Shown piece by piece: positions 22,670 through 32,673 of a stretch of 64,000 bases of DNA. Under the pieces are notes generated by a model that saw only the letters and a list, made by a program, of their open reading frames with translations, did no database searches and had not been told where the DNA came from. The stretch is from Capsicum annuum (taxonomy: Eukaryota > Streptophyta > Magnoliopsida > Solanales > Solanaceae): positions 58,344-122,343 of the forward strand of contig NW_025860903.1 in assembly GCF_002878395.1 (NCBI RefSeq). Direction: 5' to 3'. A program made the position numbers and the translations under genes. Positions within the stretch are counted from its first letter, which is position 1; each line of letters starts with the position of its first letter.

Positions 22670-23466
22670 TTTATTTATTCTTTTCCCTTTTAAGTTGGCT
22701 TATGGAAAACCTAAGAATTACAAACTATAAGATCTTAGGTTAATTAACCTGATCTTTCTAAAATTAAAGCCAAGCCATCTTGTGCTATCTCCAACAACTA
22801 CAAAAAATTTACTGATCCTCAATTCGTTGAAGAATGTCACAAAAATCCTGAGCAGCTGCTCTCATGTGAAGAAACATTGGCAGCTTCGTTGTATATGCTA
22901 ACTCAAACTGCTTTTCAAAGTACCTATATTTCAAAATAGTGAAAGAGAAAGGAAGACAACCATCAACAAAGTGGAAACTGGAAACAAGGCAAACCTACTG
23001 AATTATAGTCACCAAAAGGTGCACCTAGGCTACAAGTTAAAGAAGTAATTCCTTCAGAGAAAATCAGTAAATGCCACCAGAAAGAGGGTTAGGGCATTCG
23101 GGGAGGGGTGGGAGGATTGAGCAAATTTTCAAGACACAGCTCCGCCACTTGCTTTTGCTTGGGATGTGTGTGTGTGAGAGAGAGTTGTAAATTGTGAAGG
23201 AAGAACTCATAGGATTGAGTGATTTAAAGGAAATACATACTTCTTTTGAATATCAGATGGGTAAAAGTGAAGTCTATCATAGTCCAATCCACATTCACCA
23301 ATTGCAACCACCATATTTGAAATAAATTTTGTCATCAGCAAAGCAAGTAAATAAAGATAAAAGTATAATTATCTTTAGACACCTAGGCGATATAGTCACA
23401 ATTAAAATAGCTCCAAACTTGCTAGCCAATACATAAAAGATTCATGCAGAAGTGTATATTCACGAG

Positions 23467-24241
23467 TGATACCTTACAACCCAAAGATGACACAAAACAG
23501 CCTCCAAGAACCTCACAAAACACACTACAAACCGAGAGCTCAAGGGACCAAGTCTTGGCCAAGAATGACAACACAACAATGAGAAGAAAACAAGGTGTTT
23601 GGACACCAAATCAGCCAACAACCCAAACTAAGTGAACAACAATAAGATGAACAATGAAGAACAATGACAATGCTTTAATAAGAACAACAACCCACGGCTT
23701 ACAACACAAGACACAAACTACTACAAGATGACAATAAACGAAAGGATAGATAGCTAGACAAAGGTGGTGTAAATCCTAAGAACCAAAGAGTATATTAAAC
23801 TCTAAGACCCCTAACACCTCCACACACAATCACCTAACTCTTACGACGACACAAGAGCAGAGTCCACCACTCAAGCACCAACGTTTCTCACAAACAAGCA
23901 ATCACAAGGGATTCCACCCTTGAATGCTATCCTAGTTACAAGTTTCGGTTTTGTGCCTCAAGAAGAGAGGACTTGGTGTTTCAAAAGTTCAAGCCTTACA
24001 ATAATAATCAACCAACCCTCAAAAGACCTATCTTGTTCAATTTATATTACATAACAAATAAGACTTAAAATGACAAAGGTGCCCCTTTAATGAAAAGGCT
24101 TCAAAGGCCGCCTCTCTAGTGTAGCAAATGGGCGGCTTTGGGTGTGTCTTTGGTCCATCTCACGTCTCAACATTGACATTCCTTAGACGACCCTTGGCAG
24201 CACTTGCATACATGTTGAGCTTCGTAGTCACACTTGTATCA
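23467..24241 (-). repeat. 3' LTR of the gag-only element
   Basis: On the plus map it starts TGATACCTTACAACCC and ends CACACTTGTATCA. It is nearly identical in order and length to 27045-27830, with a few substitutions and small indels. Confidence 0.95.
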
Positions 24242-24387
24242 TCCTCTCCATCTTGAGGAATTTGCCCTCAAATTCAAGCAATCATCACCGGTAAGCTCTA
24301 CTCTTGGCATCATCTCTTTATTGCTCTTCTATAGGTTAGGACGTTCAACCAAGAGTCCCATGAGATCATCAAGCATGCTCCATGGAC

Positions 24388-25991
24388 TTACATGTTCTTC
24401 AACCTGCACATAAGAAGAATGGATGCTAGGCAAAGTGCTAGCATCTTGGTTAGCAATAAAGGGCCTTTGTGGGCAAATCCCACAACCTTGACTCTCGGCT
24501 CCTCCTCTTCTTCACCTTCCTCACTCTCGATTTCCTCTTCTAAACCATTACTAAGCATGACCTTCCTTGCCATATACAATGGCACTTCAATCTCACCTTC
24601 ACACGGCCAACAAATATCTACCTCATCACCATCACTAGGCTTCTCGGGTTCTACCCTCTCTCCATCTTGAGATTGATCATCAATCTCCTTCGGTTCAAGT
24701 CCCACCTCCTCCCCAAGAAAGTACAATTTCCCCTCCCTTAGGATCATATTTCTTCTATATAGACATTCATTAGCCTTGTGTCCCCAACCTTGGCATTTAA
24801 AGCATTTAAAGCCCTTAGGATCAGAAGAAGAATGCGGTTTACCTTCACTTCTCAGAGGGTACCTTTGGTGAGCCTTGTGCCAACCCGAGGATGATTGCCA
24901 AGTTTAGCACCCGCATTTTCTTGTAATTCCCTCTCAACTTCCAAGGCGGCTTGGAAGATTGCATCGACGGTGTCGAACTTGTGGAGGGTCAACCGTGAAG
25001 CAATGTCCCTATTCAACCCCACCTTGAATCGAACAATGTCGTGACTCACTTGTTCCCCTCGATGATCAAGTTTCAAAATGAGTTGTTGGAACTCATCATG
25101 TTAAGCCACGACGCTCTTGTTCCCTTGCCTCAAGTTATACAACCTAGCAAGGAGCTCTTGATGGTAACTCTCGGGCAAGTACCTTTGTCTCATGAGGTAC
25201 CTTAACCGAAACCAAGGAGCGGGTTGCCCCTCAATCAAAACATTGTGAAACCGCTTCACATATTCCCACCACGTAGTAGCATAACCTTCAAAGTGCGGAA
25301 TCGCATAGCAACTCTTTTTCTCCTCAGTAAGGTCATTAACTTGGAAGATTTTCTCCCAAGAGGACTCCCAAGCTAGAAACTCTTCCGAATCACTCTCACC
25401 TTTGAAGGTTGGAAACCCCATCTTGATGGTAATGATGCCTAACTCACGGTATTGGGTCCCATGTTGGTTCCAATGACCAACTCTCCCCTCTCGGCCATTA
25501 ACTTCCCTCGACTCACCTTGTCTATCAACCTCCCTCGGATCACCTTGTCTAGCCCTCATCTCCTCTTCCCTCAAGTAAACATCATCATAAGCTCTATAAC
25601 CCCCATGTGGTTCCTCTCTACCATATCCCTCAACATGGTTTGGTTGATTTGGGTTAAGTGGATTCGGGTTGGGTGGAAAGTAAGGCCTTTGGTCTAATGG
25701 AGTTTGGATTGCAAGGTAAGGCCTTTGGTTAAGTAGAGGGCTCGAGTTTGGTGGCATTTGGGTTCCAAGTCTTTCTTGTTGAACTTGGTGAAATAGAGGG
25801 TGGCTTGGTCTATCATGATCTCGGTGTTGGGAGTAGGGGTTGGTTTGGTTTGTGGCAATTGGTGGATATAACATTTGGTGCATGGCCTCGGGAGTACTAG
25901 TTGGTGAAATATTCTAAGGGGTAGAGGGTCGACTTCTTTGGCTTTCCATTCTCTCCATTCTCCCACCCATAACGGACACTTCACCTTTCAT
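24388..25991 (-). pseudogene. gag of the TR-GAG element (lightly damaged)
   Basis: Structural Gag. The most upstream ATG at 25991 gives MKGEVSVMGGRMERMESQ. A Pro/Asn/Gln-rich N region is followed by the gag core FPTFKGESDSEEFLAW, YAIPHFEGYATTWWEYVKRF and WFRLRYLMRQRYLPESYHQE (25101-25450), then FKVGLNRDIASRL (24900-25030). An intact CCHC zinc knuckle CFKCQGWGHKANEC lies near 24770-24815, followed by an acidic tail with an EEEIESEEGEEEEEP run. Defects are few: a TAG in 'STP*NISP' near 25915, a TAA in 'SVVA*HDE' near 25100 and one frame change near 24850. This suggests recent activity. Confidence 0.85.
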
Positions 25992-25997
25992 AGATAC

Positions 25998-26118
25998 CTA
26001 AGTAGCTCGGACTCTCCAAAAATGTTGTCGCACCCATGTCGGATCCTTTAGAAATACACTATTTTTGGAGGATCTGACACGCACCCGTAGACATTTTTTA
26101 AGAGTCCGAGCAACTTAG
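25998..26118. mobile_element. 121 bp hAT-like MITE
   Basis: Nearly perfect inverted repeat: starts CTAAGTAGCTCGGACTCT and ends with AGAGTCCGAGCAACTTAG. The 8 bp ATAGATAC is duplicated on both sides (25990-25997 and 26119-26126), the duplication length of hAT elements. A very common nightshade MITE type. It lies just upstream of the gag ATG of the TR-GAG element. Confidence 0.88.
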
Positions 26119-27029
26119 ATAGATACAACATCCGAGTCTAGTTTCTCAATACCCACGGACATCTTAGCCATGTCTCGGACATAGCTTCAAGGTGAGCCAA
26201 AAAAATACTAGTAGCATTGTGTTCCCCCGTGGGTTGAAAGTGTGAGGTCTCAAAGTTCCATTGCACCAAAAACAGTCCACAATGTCTCACACAACACACC
26301 AATAAAGGTTCAAGCCTTTGAACTACAAGCAACAACACCACACAAACGTCAACAAGAAAACTAAACAAGTTTACAAGACAAAAACACACATTGTTGTTGA
26401 AGAGAATTTGTTCCAAGACTTTGATGTTCAATACTACACCTTTGAGGAAGATATTTCGGCTATGGTATAGGCTTACAAGACTTGAGACTCTCTTTTTAAG
26501 AGTCAAAAAGCTTTCCACCAACTTTCTACCAATTTGCACTCTTTTGGCAAGACAACTTTTTGGGGTAGTCTTGTCTCCTTCCTCTTTTGTCTAAGTTTGA
26601 GAAATGTCTTACTTTTTTTTGGTAACTTGCTTTTTGGAGGGCTTTTTTTATTTTTCTACTTTGGTGTTTGTCTTGGAAATGTTTTCAAGACAAACACAAA
26701 GCCTTATCTTTCTATTCTCTTCAAAGATCAAACAACAACTTCTCCAACTCAACACAATAACACAAGATGAACACCAACAACAACAACAAGAAACCGCCCA
26801 CTTAAACACCACAACACAACTCGAATCTTGCTCAAGAACTTAGGTTGTAGGCTCAACAAGTGTTGAGGAGAAAGAGAACCAACACTAGAAACAAACTAAG
26901 ACAACAAAACACACTCAAATCTAGACACAAATCTCAGTCAAACACAACAACACTCAGCCAAGAACAATACTCGCTTTCTTTTTCAACTCACAAGCCCAAG
27001 ATTGATTTTGTTGGAACAAAATCAATGAT

Positions 27030-27042
27030 GGCTCTGATACCA
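27030..27042 (-). other. Primer-binding site of the gag-only element
   Basis: On the minus strand TGGTATCAGAGCC, a perfect match to the plant initiator tRNA-Met primer site. It begins 2 bases after the LTR ends. Confidence 0.93.
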
Positions 27043-27044
27043 AA

Positions 27045-27830
27045 TGATACCTTACAACCCAAGGATGACACAAAACAGCCCCCAAGAACGTCACAAAACA
27101 CACTACAAACCGAGAGCTCAAGGGACCAAGTCTTGACCAAGAATGACAACACAACAATGAGAAGAAAACAAGGTGCTTGGACACCAAATCAGCCAACAAT
27201 CCAAACTAAGTGAACAACAATAAGATGAACAATAAAGAACAATGACTATGCTTTAATAAGAACAACACCCCACGGCTTACAACACAAGACACAACAAACT
27301 ACTACAAGATGACAATAAACGAAAGGATAGATAGCTAGACAAAGGTGGTGTAAATCCTAAGAACCAAAGAGTATATTAAACTCTAAGACCCCTAACACCT
27401 CCACACACAATCACCTAACTCTTACGACGACACAAGAGCGGAGTCCACCACTCAAGCACCAACGTTTCTCACAAACAAGCAATCACAAGGGATTCCACCC
27501 TTGAATGCTATCCTAGTTACAAGTTTGGGTTTTGTGCCACAAGAAGAGAGGACTTGGTGTTTCAAAAGTTCAAGTCTTACAGTAATAATCAACCAACCCT
27601 CAAAAGACCTATCTTGTTCAATTTATATTACATAACAAATAAGACTTAAAATGACAAAGGTGCCCCTTTAATGAAAAGGCTTCAAAGGCCGCCTCTCTAG
27701 TGTAGCAAATGGGCAAATGGGTGGCTTTGGGTGTGTCTTTGGTCCACCTCACGTCTCAACATTGACAGTCCTTGGATGATCCTTGGCAGCACTTGCACAC
27801 ACATTGAGCTTTGTAGTCACACTTGTATCA
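27045..27830 (-). repeat. 5' LTR of the gag-only element
   Basis: Matches 23467-24241 end to end. About 786 bp versus 775 bp; the difference includes a short duplication near 27712-27720 ('gggcaaatgggtgg'). Confidence 0.95.
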
Positions 27831-28799
27831 ACGAGAGAAAAGGAATGAAACACATGATGGGTGACTTGAGCTATATCAGCAGAAAGCATTACAAATGTGA
27901 ATTTTATGAACAAATCTGTCATTAAAAACTACTTACAGCCTCCAGTGTTTGTTCGACACGTTCCCTAATACATGTTAGGAAGTTAGCCCAGAAAGTTGAT
28001 CTCCAAATGTGCTAGGCTCTTAAGAACTTGTCTAATTCTTAAAATCTTCTAAGCTCTTTTTGCGGCAAAACCTTTTTTCTATTGTGATTTGCATGACACC
28101 TCAAAGCAGTTAAAGGACAAGCTTAAATTGCTCAAAAGTTCTTAAAAAAGGGCAAATGATTCAGTATTATTTTGGTTATACTAGTGTCATTATAGGAACA
28201 AATCCTTATCGAAAAAGTTTGGAGCAATTGAAACACAAGACCAGTTAACTCAGGAGCTTGAACTGCTCAGGGTTCACATGTTAAGAAGTATAATATTAAA
28301 GCTTGTCAAAATATGCTAATTGAACAGGGCATTTACTAATGTGTAAGTTCAATGACTCCATAACCTTATATACAGAAAACTATTCGTACTTTTCCTTTTT
28401 CTTTTCCCTCTTTAGTCAATGTCAAAAGATCCTGCAAATGCTTTTCCGGATCCCCACTGCCTTCAAATTCCTGATTGAGCACAGAAGAAGAAAATGACAA
28501 AGCATCCAACATATATGAACAGGTAGATATTTTCAGTAGGTTATTACAAAACATCAAGAGTGAAGCCCACTTTGCATCTTGTTGGGTGCACACCCACAGT
28601 ACAGAAAAGTGTTGCTGCAAAAAAAGAGTTACTTCTCATGGTTAGGCATGCCAATACATTTGAGAAGCCAACTCGCTGGAAAACAATCTCATTATTCAGA
28701 GTAAATTAGCTAATTAAGGACATATGCTAACCACCTGTTTCAGCAATGGCAAGAGCTTCCTTTGATTCTTCAAGAGAGCCACCAGTCACCTGGAAGAAA

Positions 28800-29927
28800 A
28801 AACTAACCAAATTATAATCTTCACAAGAACAAGTGAAAGGCAAGTTCGTAGAATGGTTGTAAGACCATAATAAATGTTATATGGGAGTGATTTATTTATT
28901 TTTTTAAGAATTATTATATGGGAGTGAATGCTGAGCCTCCAAGTTCCAACATATCCACAAGATGAGTGTTGAGAAAATAAAAATGTTGATATCGATATGC
29001 GATCATGCAAGATTAGATGATCACATTATGTAGAACAGTAGAAGGTATAGGTAGAACACATTGAGGATAAAATGAGAAAAGGTCACTTGAGATAGTTTAG
29101 TCTTGTCCTACGTCAACCTCCAGAAACAGAAGGTAATTATACCTGAGAGACCTACAATAGAATATTCCTTCTTTTAGTACACTTTTAAGTGGTGAATCGT
29201 TTGGGTTTCAACACATCAGAATTGTTAGTCAAATACAGTAAATAATACATAGACAGACACTCAATCTTGAACTCAGCTGGTGAGTTAACACTCCAACTTT
29301 GAGTATGCACGTCTCGATACCTAACCTCGTTTCCACTGTGTCAATTGAACACGCCAACATACAAAATAATCATCTGGACACCTTCAAAATCTATGTGCCA
29401 TGTCCGCATTGGAGATATCCACAAGACACAGTGAAAACAAGTTGGATTGTTTGGTTGCCAACTGAGACCAAGTTGAGACGCTCAGATTTGTACTCTCAAC
29501 TCGTCTCCACTATGTCGGTTACAAAAATGGAATAATGCCACTAGGCCAGAAGAATAAGAAACGACCCACATACTAAATAATACTACTAGGCCCTACCTCT
29601 AACCCCTTAGTTCTATCATATTTAGAAGTCCCGGTCGTTAGGTTATTTACCTTGTATACCACTTTGGGGAGAACACCCCATATGCATGTGGTATCCCAAA
29701 ACAAGAGAGAAGAAAGTCTATGCTGAGATGACTCTCTATAAAAGACGCCCAATTTAGGTGCATAGGGTTCCTACCAGAGTTTGGTATTTTGAATCTTTAA
29801 CATTACAGTAACAAGACGTTGCATAGCAAAAAGAAATGAGATGTAACATAGCATAAAGATTGAAAGAGAAACAGATGAAAGCCACTAGTACATATATCCT
29901 GACTCATGAAGAGAGCGGAAAATTAGG
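28800..29927. other. No gene seen
   Basis: Upstream of the first recognised TatD exon. 29240-29535 contains nightshade-style interspersed repeat text (a 'caagacaca...' segment framed by partly inverted 'actccaacttt' / 'ctctcaactcgtctccac' phrases), but termini and duplications could not be fixed. The missing TatD 5' exons were looked for here and not found. Confidence 0.4.
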
Positions 29928-29935
29928 AAGCAAGC

Positions 29936-30088
29936 AAGATCTGCAAGGGTGGCCGAGCTCATCCCACAGGGCTTGCTTAGTGCGTTTTACTTTTCTTGTG
30001 TGGGTGCGGGCTATTGGACTGGACTAGGGTACCTCATGCACACCTAAAGGATTTTGTCGTGGGTTCCCTTGTCAACAAAAAAAATCAC
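29936..30088 (+). mobile_element. Candidate tRNA-derived SINE
   Basis: GGTGGCCGAGCTC near 29948 resembles a Pol III A box (TGGCCGAG), the 3' end is A-rich (AACAAAAAAAATCACG), and the 8 bp GAAGCAAG flanks both sides (29928-29935 and 30089-30096). Length about 150 bp suits a SINE. The B box is poor, so this is tentative. Confidence 0.45.
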
Positions 30089-30514
30089 GAAGCAAGAACG
30101 TGGACGCACAGGCACAACACAAGTTTAGCCATGCCATATACAGGGAAGAGATGGTAGCTGGTCTATAATGTAAACTGGATAATAATGCTAGCACTGTTCC
30201 ACCATCAACGTGTCAAAACCTAAGGACAAGAAATGATCTATAGGAGTCTGCAGCAATCATTTTGAAAAAGATAATGAAAATTTTGAGGTGCTAAACTTGG
30301 AGCTTTCATTTTTTACTAGACTCTGCACGGTTGCAGCAAATAGTACAGTTACACAAGATCGGACCACCAAGTTAGAAACTAGGAAAAAGATTTCAAAGCC
30401 AACAAGGAAACTGCAAAACTACTGTAAATGTACTTAATGAAAGTGCCAGGCCCAACACAAGCCTGCAGGAAATAAAGATAGATATTTGAAAAGATAATAA
30501 CGACAAAAGGATAC

Positions 30515-30740
30515 CTGCAGAAGGATGTAATTGTAACCAAAGCTTGCTGTAACATCTCAAGACATGTAGTTGTACGAAAATTCTGATGCTAGAGACACCT
30601 GCGTGGAAGAAAAGGGTTTAAGAAAAGCAAGTCACAAATCCAGTTGTTAAGATACTAATAAATCTTAAAACCTTTTCAGAAATTCTCTGAACATAACTCA
30701 CTGCAACCATTCCAGCACTAGCAATTTGCCCTGCAGCAAC
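30515..30740 (-). pseudogene. TOM40-like gene fragment, copy A (two exons)
   Basis: TOM40 is the beta-barrel channel of the mitochondrial outer-membrane protein import complex. Minus-strand exons 30672-30740 (VAAGQIASAGMVAVSYVQRI, then SEK) and 30515-30598 (VSLASEFSYNYMS*DVTASF...) have AG acceptors and GT donors and join in phase. The second has a stop where an Arg codon (SRDVTAS) is expected. Introns are present, so the copying was at DNA level. The surrounding 30187-30830 matches intron DNA of copy C. Other exons are absent. Confidence 0.72.
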
Positions 30741-30942
30741 CTGCAGATAAACTTAACAAACACTGAATAATGTCAAAACCTTAAAAACAGAAAACCTAGA
30801 AAGATGAAAGACACCATGAAAAATACAACTACAAGTAGTTAATGCTGGTGAAATCGGCATAAGAAAATATAATAGATATGTTCTCTTTGGGAGGGTTTAT
30901 ACTCAGAAACATGAATATTTTGATCTTCCTCGTCGACAATAT

Positions 30943-31935
30943 CATTGGAATTACTAGGGCCCGTTGGGCCATGACAATTTTTTCACTTTTCTGGAAACAA
31001 AATTCACTATATGCCAAATACAACTCCAAGTTGATGTTTGGCCATGAGAATTTCAAATACAACTTGGAGTTGTATTTGGAAAAGTGAGAAACAAGAAAAA
31101 GTTGTTTTCACTTTTTTCCATCTTCCTTCTCTCACAAAAATTCAAAACAAAGTGGTTTTTGAAAAGGTCTTTAAACGACTCTTCATCTCCAGTTCCGAAA
31201 GGTTTAACGAATGGCTTTTTTCTCTGCCCACCACGCATGAAAAGACAGACTATATAGGGCCGCCCGCCCTGGTTCAAATACCATTTTATCCTACCTCGTT
31301 CACCGCCCCAGAGTTTAACCACCAAGTTCGGAATGGATTGGTGTGGTTCCTCTACGCCTAGGACACCAGAATATCGAACCATGAACAAAGAAAGGCATGA
31401 GAGAAAAGCATATTGGCTAGTGATTGTGAGGCCCCAATTCTTGACTGGAGGGGACACACCAAAGGCCTCTGCCCTTCTATCCCTTGGATAGATAGAGCGC
31501 GAATGGATATTCCACCGGTTCACACCAATGAAATAGAGCCTCCAAGGCTTATCCCACTCACCGTATCGGACCAAACTAGTCGGTCTCGGGGGGGCGCAGA
31601 GTAATACATCTCATGATGCCCTTATTGGAGAGCGCTTTGATTTAATTCGCGCAGTTAGATTAGAGATCCTGGGCCTACCTGATAATGTTAGGGGATTTTT
31701 GATTGGCGGGAGACTATATGGCTCTCAATATGCCGCAGAAAAAGTTCTATCCGTTAAGAGTACCTGAAAAATTTGTACTCCGATATCGATGAATTCCAAA
31801 ACACTATTTCAGACTCTCCCCGATATGGAACAACTCCAATTATATTTATGGACAAATACAACTCCAACTCCAATTTCAACTCCAACTCCAACTTCAAAAA
31901 TTTTAGTTTTCATGGCCAAACGCCAATTAAGACAA
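30943..31935. mobile_element. MITE-like insertion carrying plastid DNA
   Basis: Absent from the otherwise similar copy C at about 54047. Ends have similar inverted phrases: GGGCCCGTTGGGCCATGAC at the left and, reversed, GGCGTTTGGCCATGAAAAC at the right, with inner 'caactccaa' repeats on both arms. The 8 bp flanks GACAATAT (30935-30942) and AACAATAT (31936-31943) differ at one base, fitting a hAT-type duplication. The middle (about 31185-31780) holds plastid-derived DNA. Confidence 0.65.
31311..31498 (-). pseudogene. Plastid DNA insertion: 5' part of 5S rRNA gene and the 4.5S-5S spacer
   Basis: On the minus strand, 31373 down to 31311 reads TATTCTGGTGTCCTAGGCGT... to ...GGTGGTTAAACTC, the first about 63 nt of plastid 5S rRNA. 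Upstream (31374-about 31498) is the plastid spacer, with GTTCATGGTTCG, CAAGAATTGGGGCCTCACA and CTATCTATCCAAGGG. The rRNA breaks off before its second half. Adjacent pieces (31190-31310 and 31500-31780) also look organellar or foreign, but I cannot place them. The 173-codon minus-strand frame over this region is not a gene. Confidence 0.82.
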
Positions 31936-32320
31936 AACAATATAACATAAACACTTTTGCATCTGGAAGATCTGCAATTCATACAACAGAGGAAGGAGAA
32001 TAATGACAATGGCCTTGATGTTATAGCTTCTGAAAAAGACATCCTCGGAAATTACAACAAAAGCTACCCATACAATATTGACCCTCAATCAAGACATCTT
32101 TAATACGAACCACAAGGAATCCACGACTGACCAATAGGTGTGATATCGAATTCCAAGTTACACAAGATCAGACCACCAAATTAGAAACTAGGAAAAAAGA
32201 TTTCAAAGCCATCAGGAAACTGCAAAAACTACTGGAAATGCACATAGCTAAAGTGCCAAGCCCAACATTAGCCAGTAGGAAATCAAGTTAGAATTCAAAA
32301 AATTTACAAAGAAAGGTTAC

Positions 32321-32411
32321 CTGCTGAAGGATGTAATCGCAACCAAAGCTTGTTGTAACATCTCTAGACATGTAGACTCTAGTTGTACATAAAGTCTGAT
32401 GCTGGAGACAC
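32321..32411 (-). pseudogene. TOM40-like exon fragment, copy B
   Basis: Same exon as in copies A and C (DFMYN ... RDVT.SFG.DYIL.Q), with GT after CAGCAG. A 7 bp insertion ('actctag') breaks the frame and the acceptor reads TG instead of AG. The flanking 32150-32320 repeats 30345-30510, so it is a duplicate of copy A lying 1.8 kb away. Confidence 0.68.
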
Positions 32412-32470
32412 CAGCATGGAAGAAAAGAGTTTAAGAAAAGCAAGTCACAAATGTAGTTGATAAGATACTA

Positions 32471-32673
32471 CATTTCTAAGAAAAAGAAGAATGGTTAGAA
32501 AAACTCAAATTAAAATTGATGTGCCTCCTCAACATGGCCGCATAGAAAGCTCAAGCAATGCTTTAATTGTCATCACCTTTTGCAATTGCATTGGGTGTCA
32601 TTTTTTTTGCACGGATGAAAGGAAATTGTATCACAGCGATAGCAGAGCCAAATAAACCAGCCAAAACAAGTAT
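32471..32673. other. No gene seen (3' flank of the PPR gene)
   Basis: AT-rich DNA downstream of the PPR stop. No clear polyadenylation signal could be assigned. Confidence 0.4.

Larger units (their letters stand above)
17980..22675 (-). mobile_element. Copia-1: Ty1/Copia retrotransposon, 5'-truncated
   Basis: Minus-strand element with one LTR (17980-18212) on its 3' side, then a purine tract and the pol order RNase H, RT, integrase, protease, and a gag tail at 22484-22669, reading right to left on the plus map. This protease-integrase-RT-RNase H order is diagnostic of Copia. No second LTR, primer site or main gag part was found to the right, where the text changes to TatD-gene intron near 22675, so the 5' end is missing. 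Confidence 0.92.
23467..27830 (-). mobile_element. Gag-only LTR retrotransposon (TR-GAG type)
   Basis: Two LTRs of about 780 bp (23467-24241 and 27045-27830) enclose 2.8 kb. ACGAG duplicates flank it (23462-23466 and 27831-27835). On the minus strand a perfect tRNA-Met primer site follows the 5' LTR (27030-27042) and a purine-rich tract precedes the 3' LTR. The only coding content is gag; no protease, RT, RNase H or integrase motif is seen, so it must move with enzymes from another element. Its gag does not resemble those of Gypsy-1/2/3 in sequence detail. It lies in the TatD intron in the same orientation as the gene. Confidence 0.92.
22812..28789 (-). pseudogene. TatD-family nuclease gene (TATDN1-like), partial, five exons
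   Basis: TatD proteins are metal-dependent nucleases with a TIM-barrel fold. Minus-strand exons, in transcript order: 28735-28789 (VTGGSLEESKEALAIAET), 28571-28614 (LFCTVGVHPTRCK), 28390-28470 (EFEGSGDPEKHLQDLLTL...), 23241-23311 (VVAIGECGLDYDRLHFYPSD) and 22812-22923 (FEKQFELAYTTKLPMFLHMR). Donors are GT throughout and the phases join without a break. Metal/active-site motifs GECGLDYDR and LHMR are intact. Exons before VTGGSL (with the N-terminal metal ligands) were not found, the last exon ends in TAA at 22809-22811 soon after ILQRIEDQ, and the barrel's C-terminal third is missing. The acceptor before VVAIGECG reads TG instead of AG. The 4.9 kb intron carries a retrotransposon. Copia-1 abuts the 3' side. 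Best read as a gene remnant. Confidence 0.85.

Noticed and set aside
24392..24670. A 92-codon plus-strand frame antisense to the TR-GAG gag
   Set aside because: A Ser-rich mirror of the acidic Glu-rich tail on the other strand; composition explains it.
31053..31574. A 173-codon minus-strand open frame
   Set aside because: It runs over the MITE arm and plastid 5S/4.5S spacer DNA, which is non-coding in the plastid. No protein family fits.
31620..31780. Peptide-like text SHDALIGERFDLIRAVRL as a gene
   Set aside because: Open for about 50 codons only and embedded in a composite of organellar-looking fragments. I could not assign it to any family.
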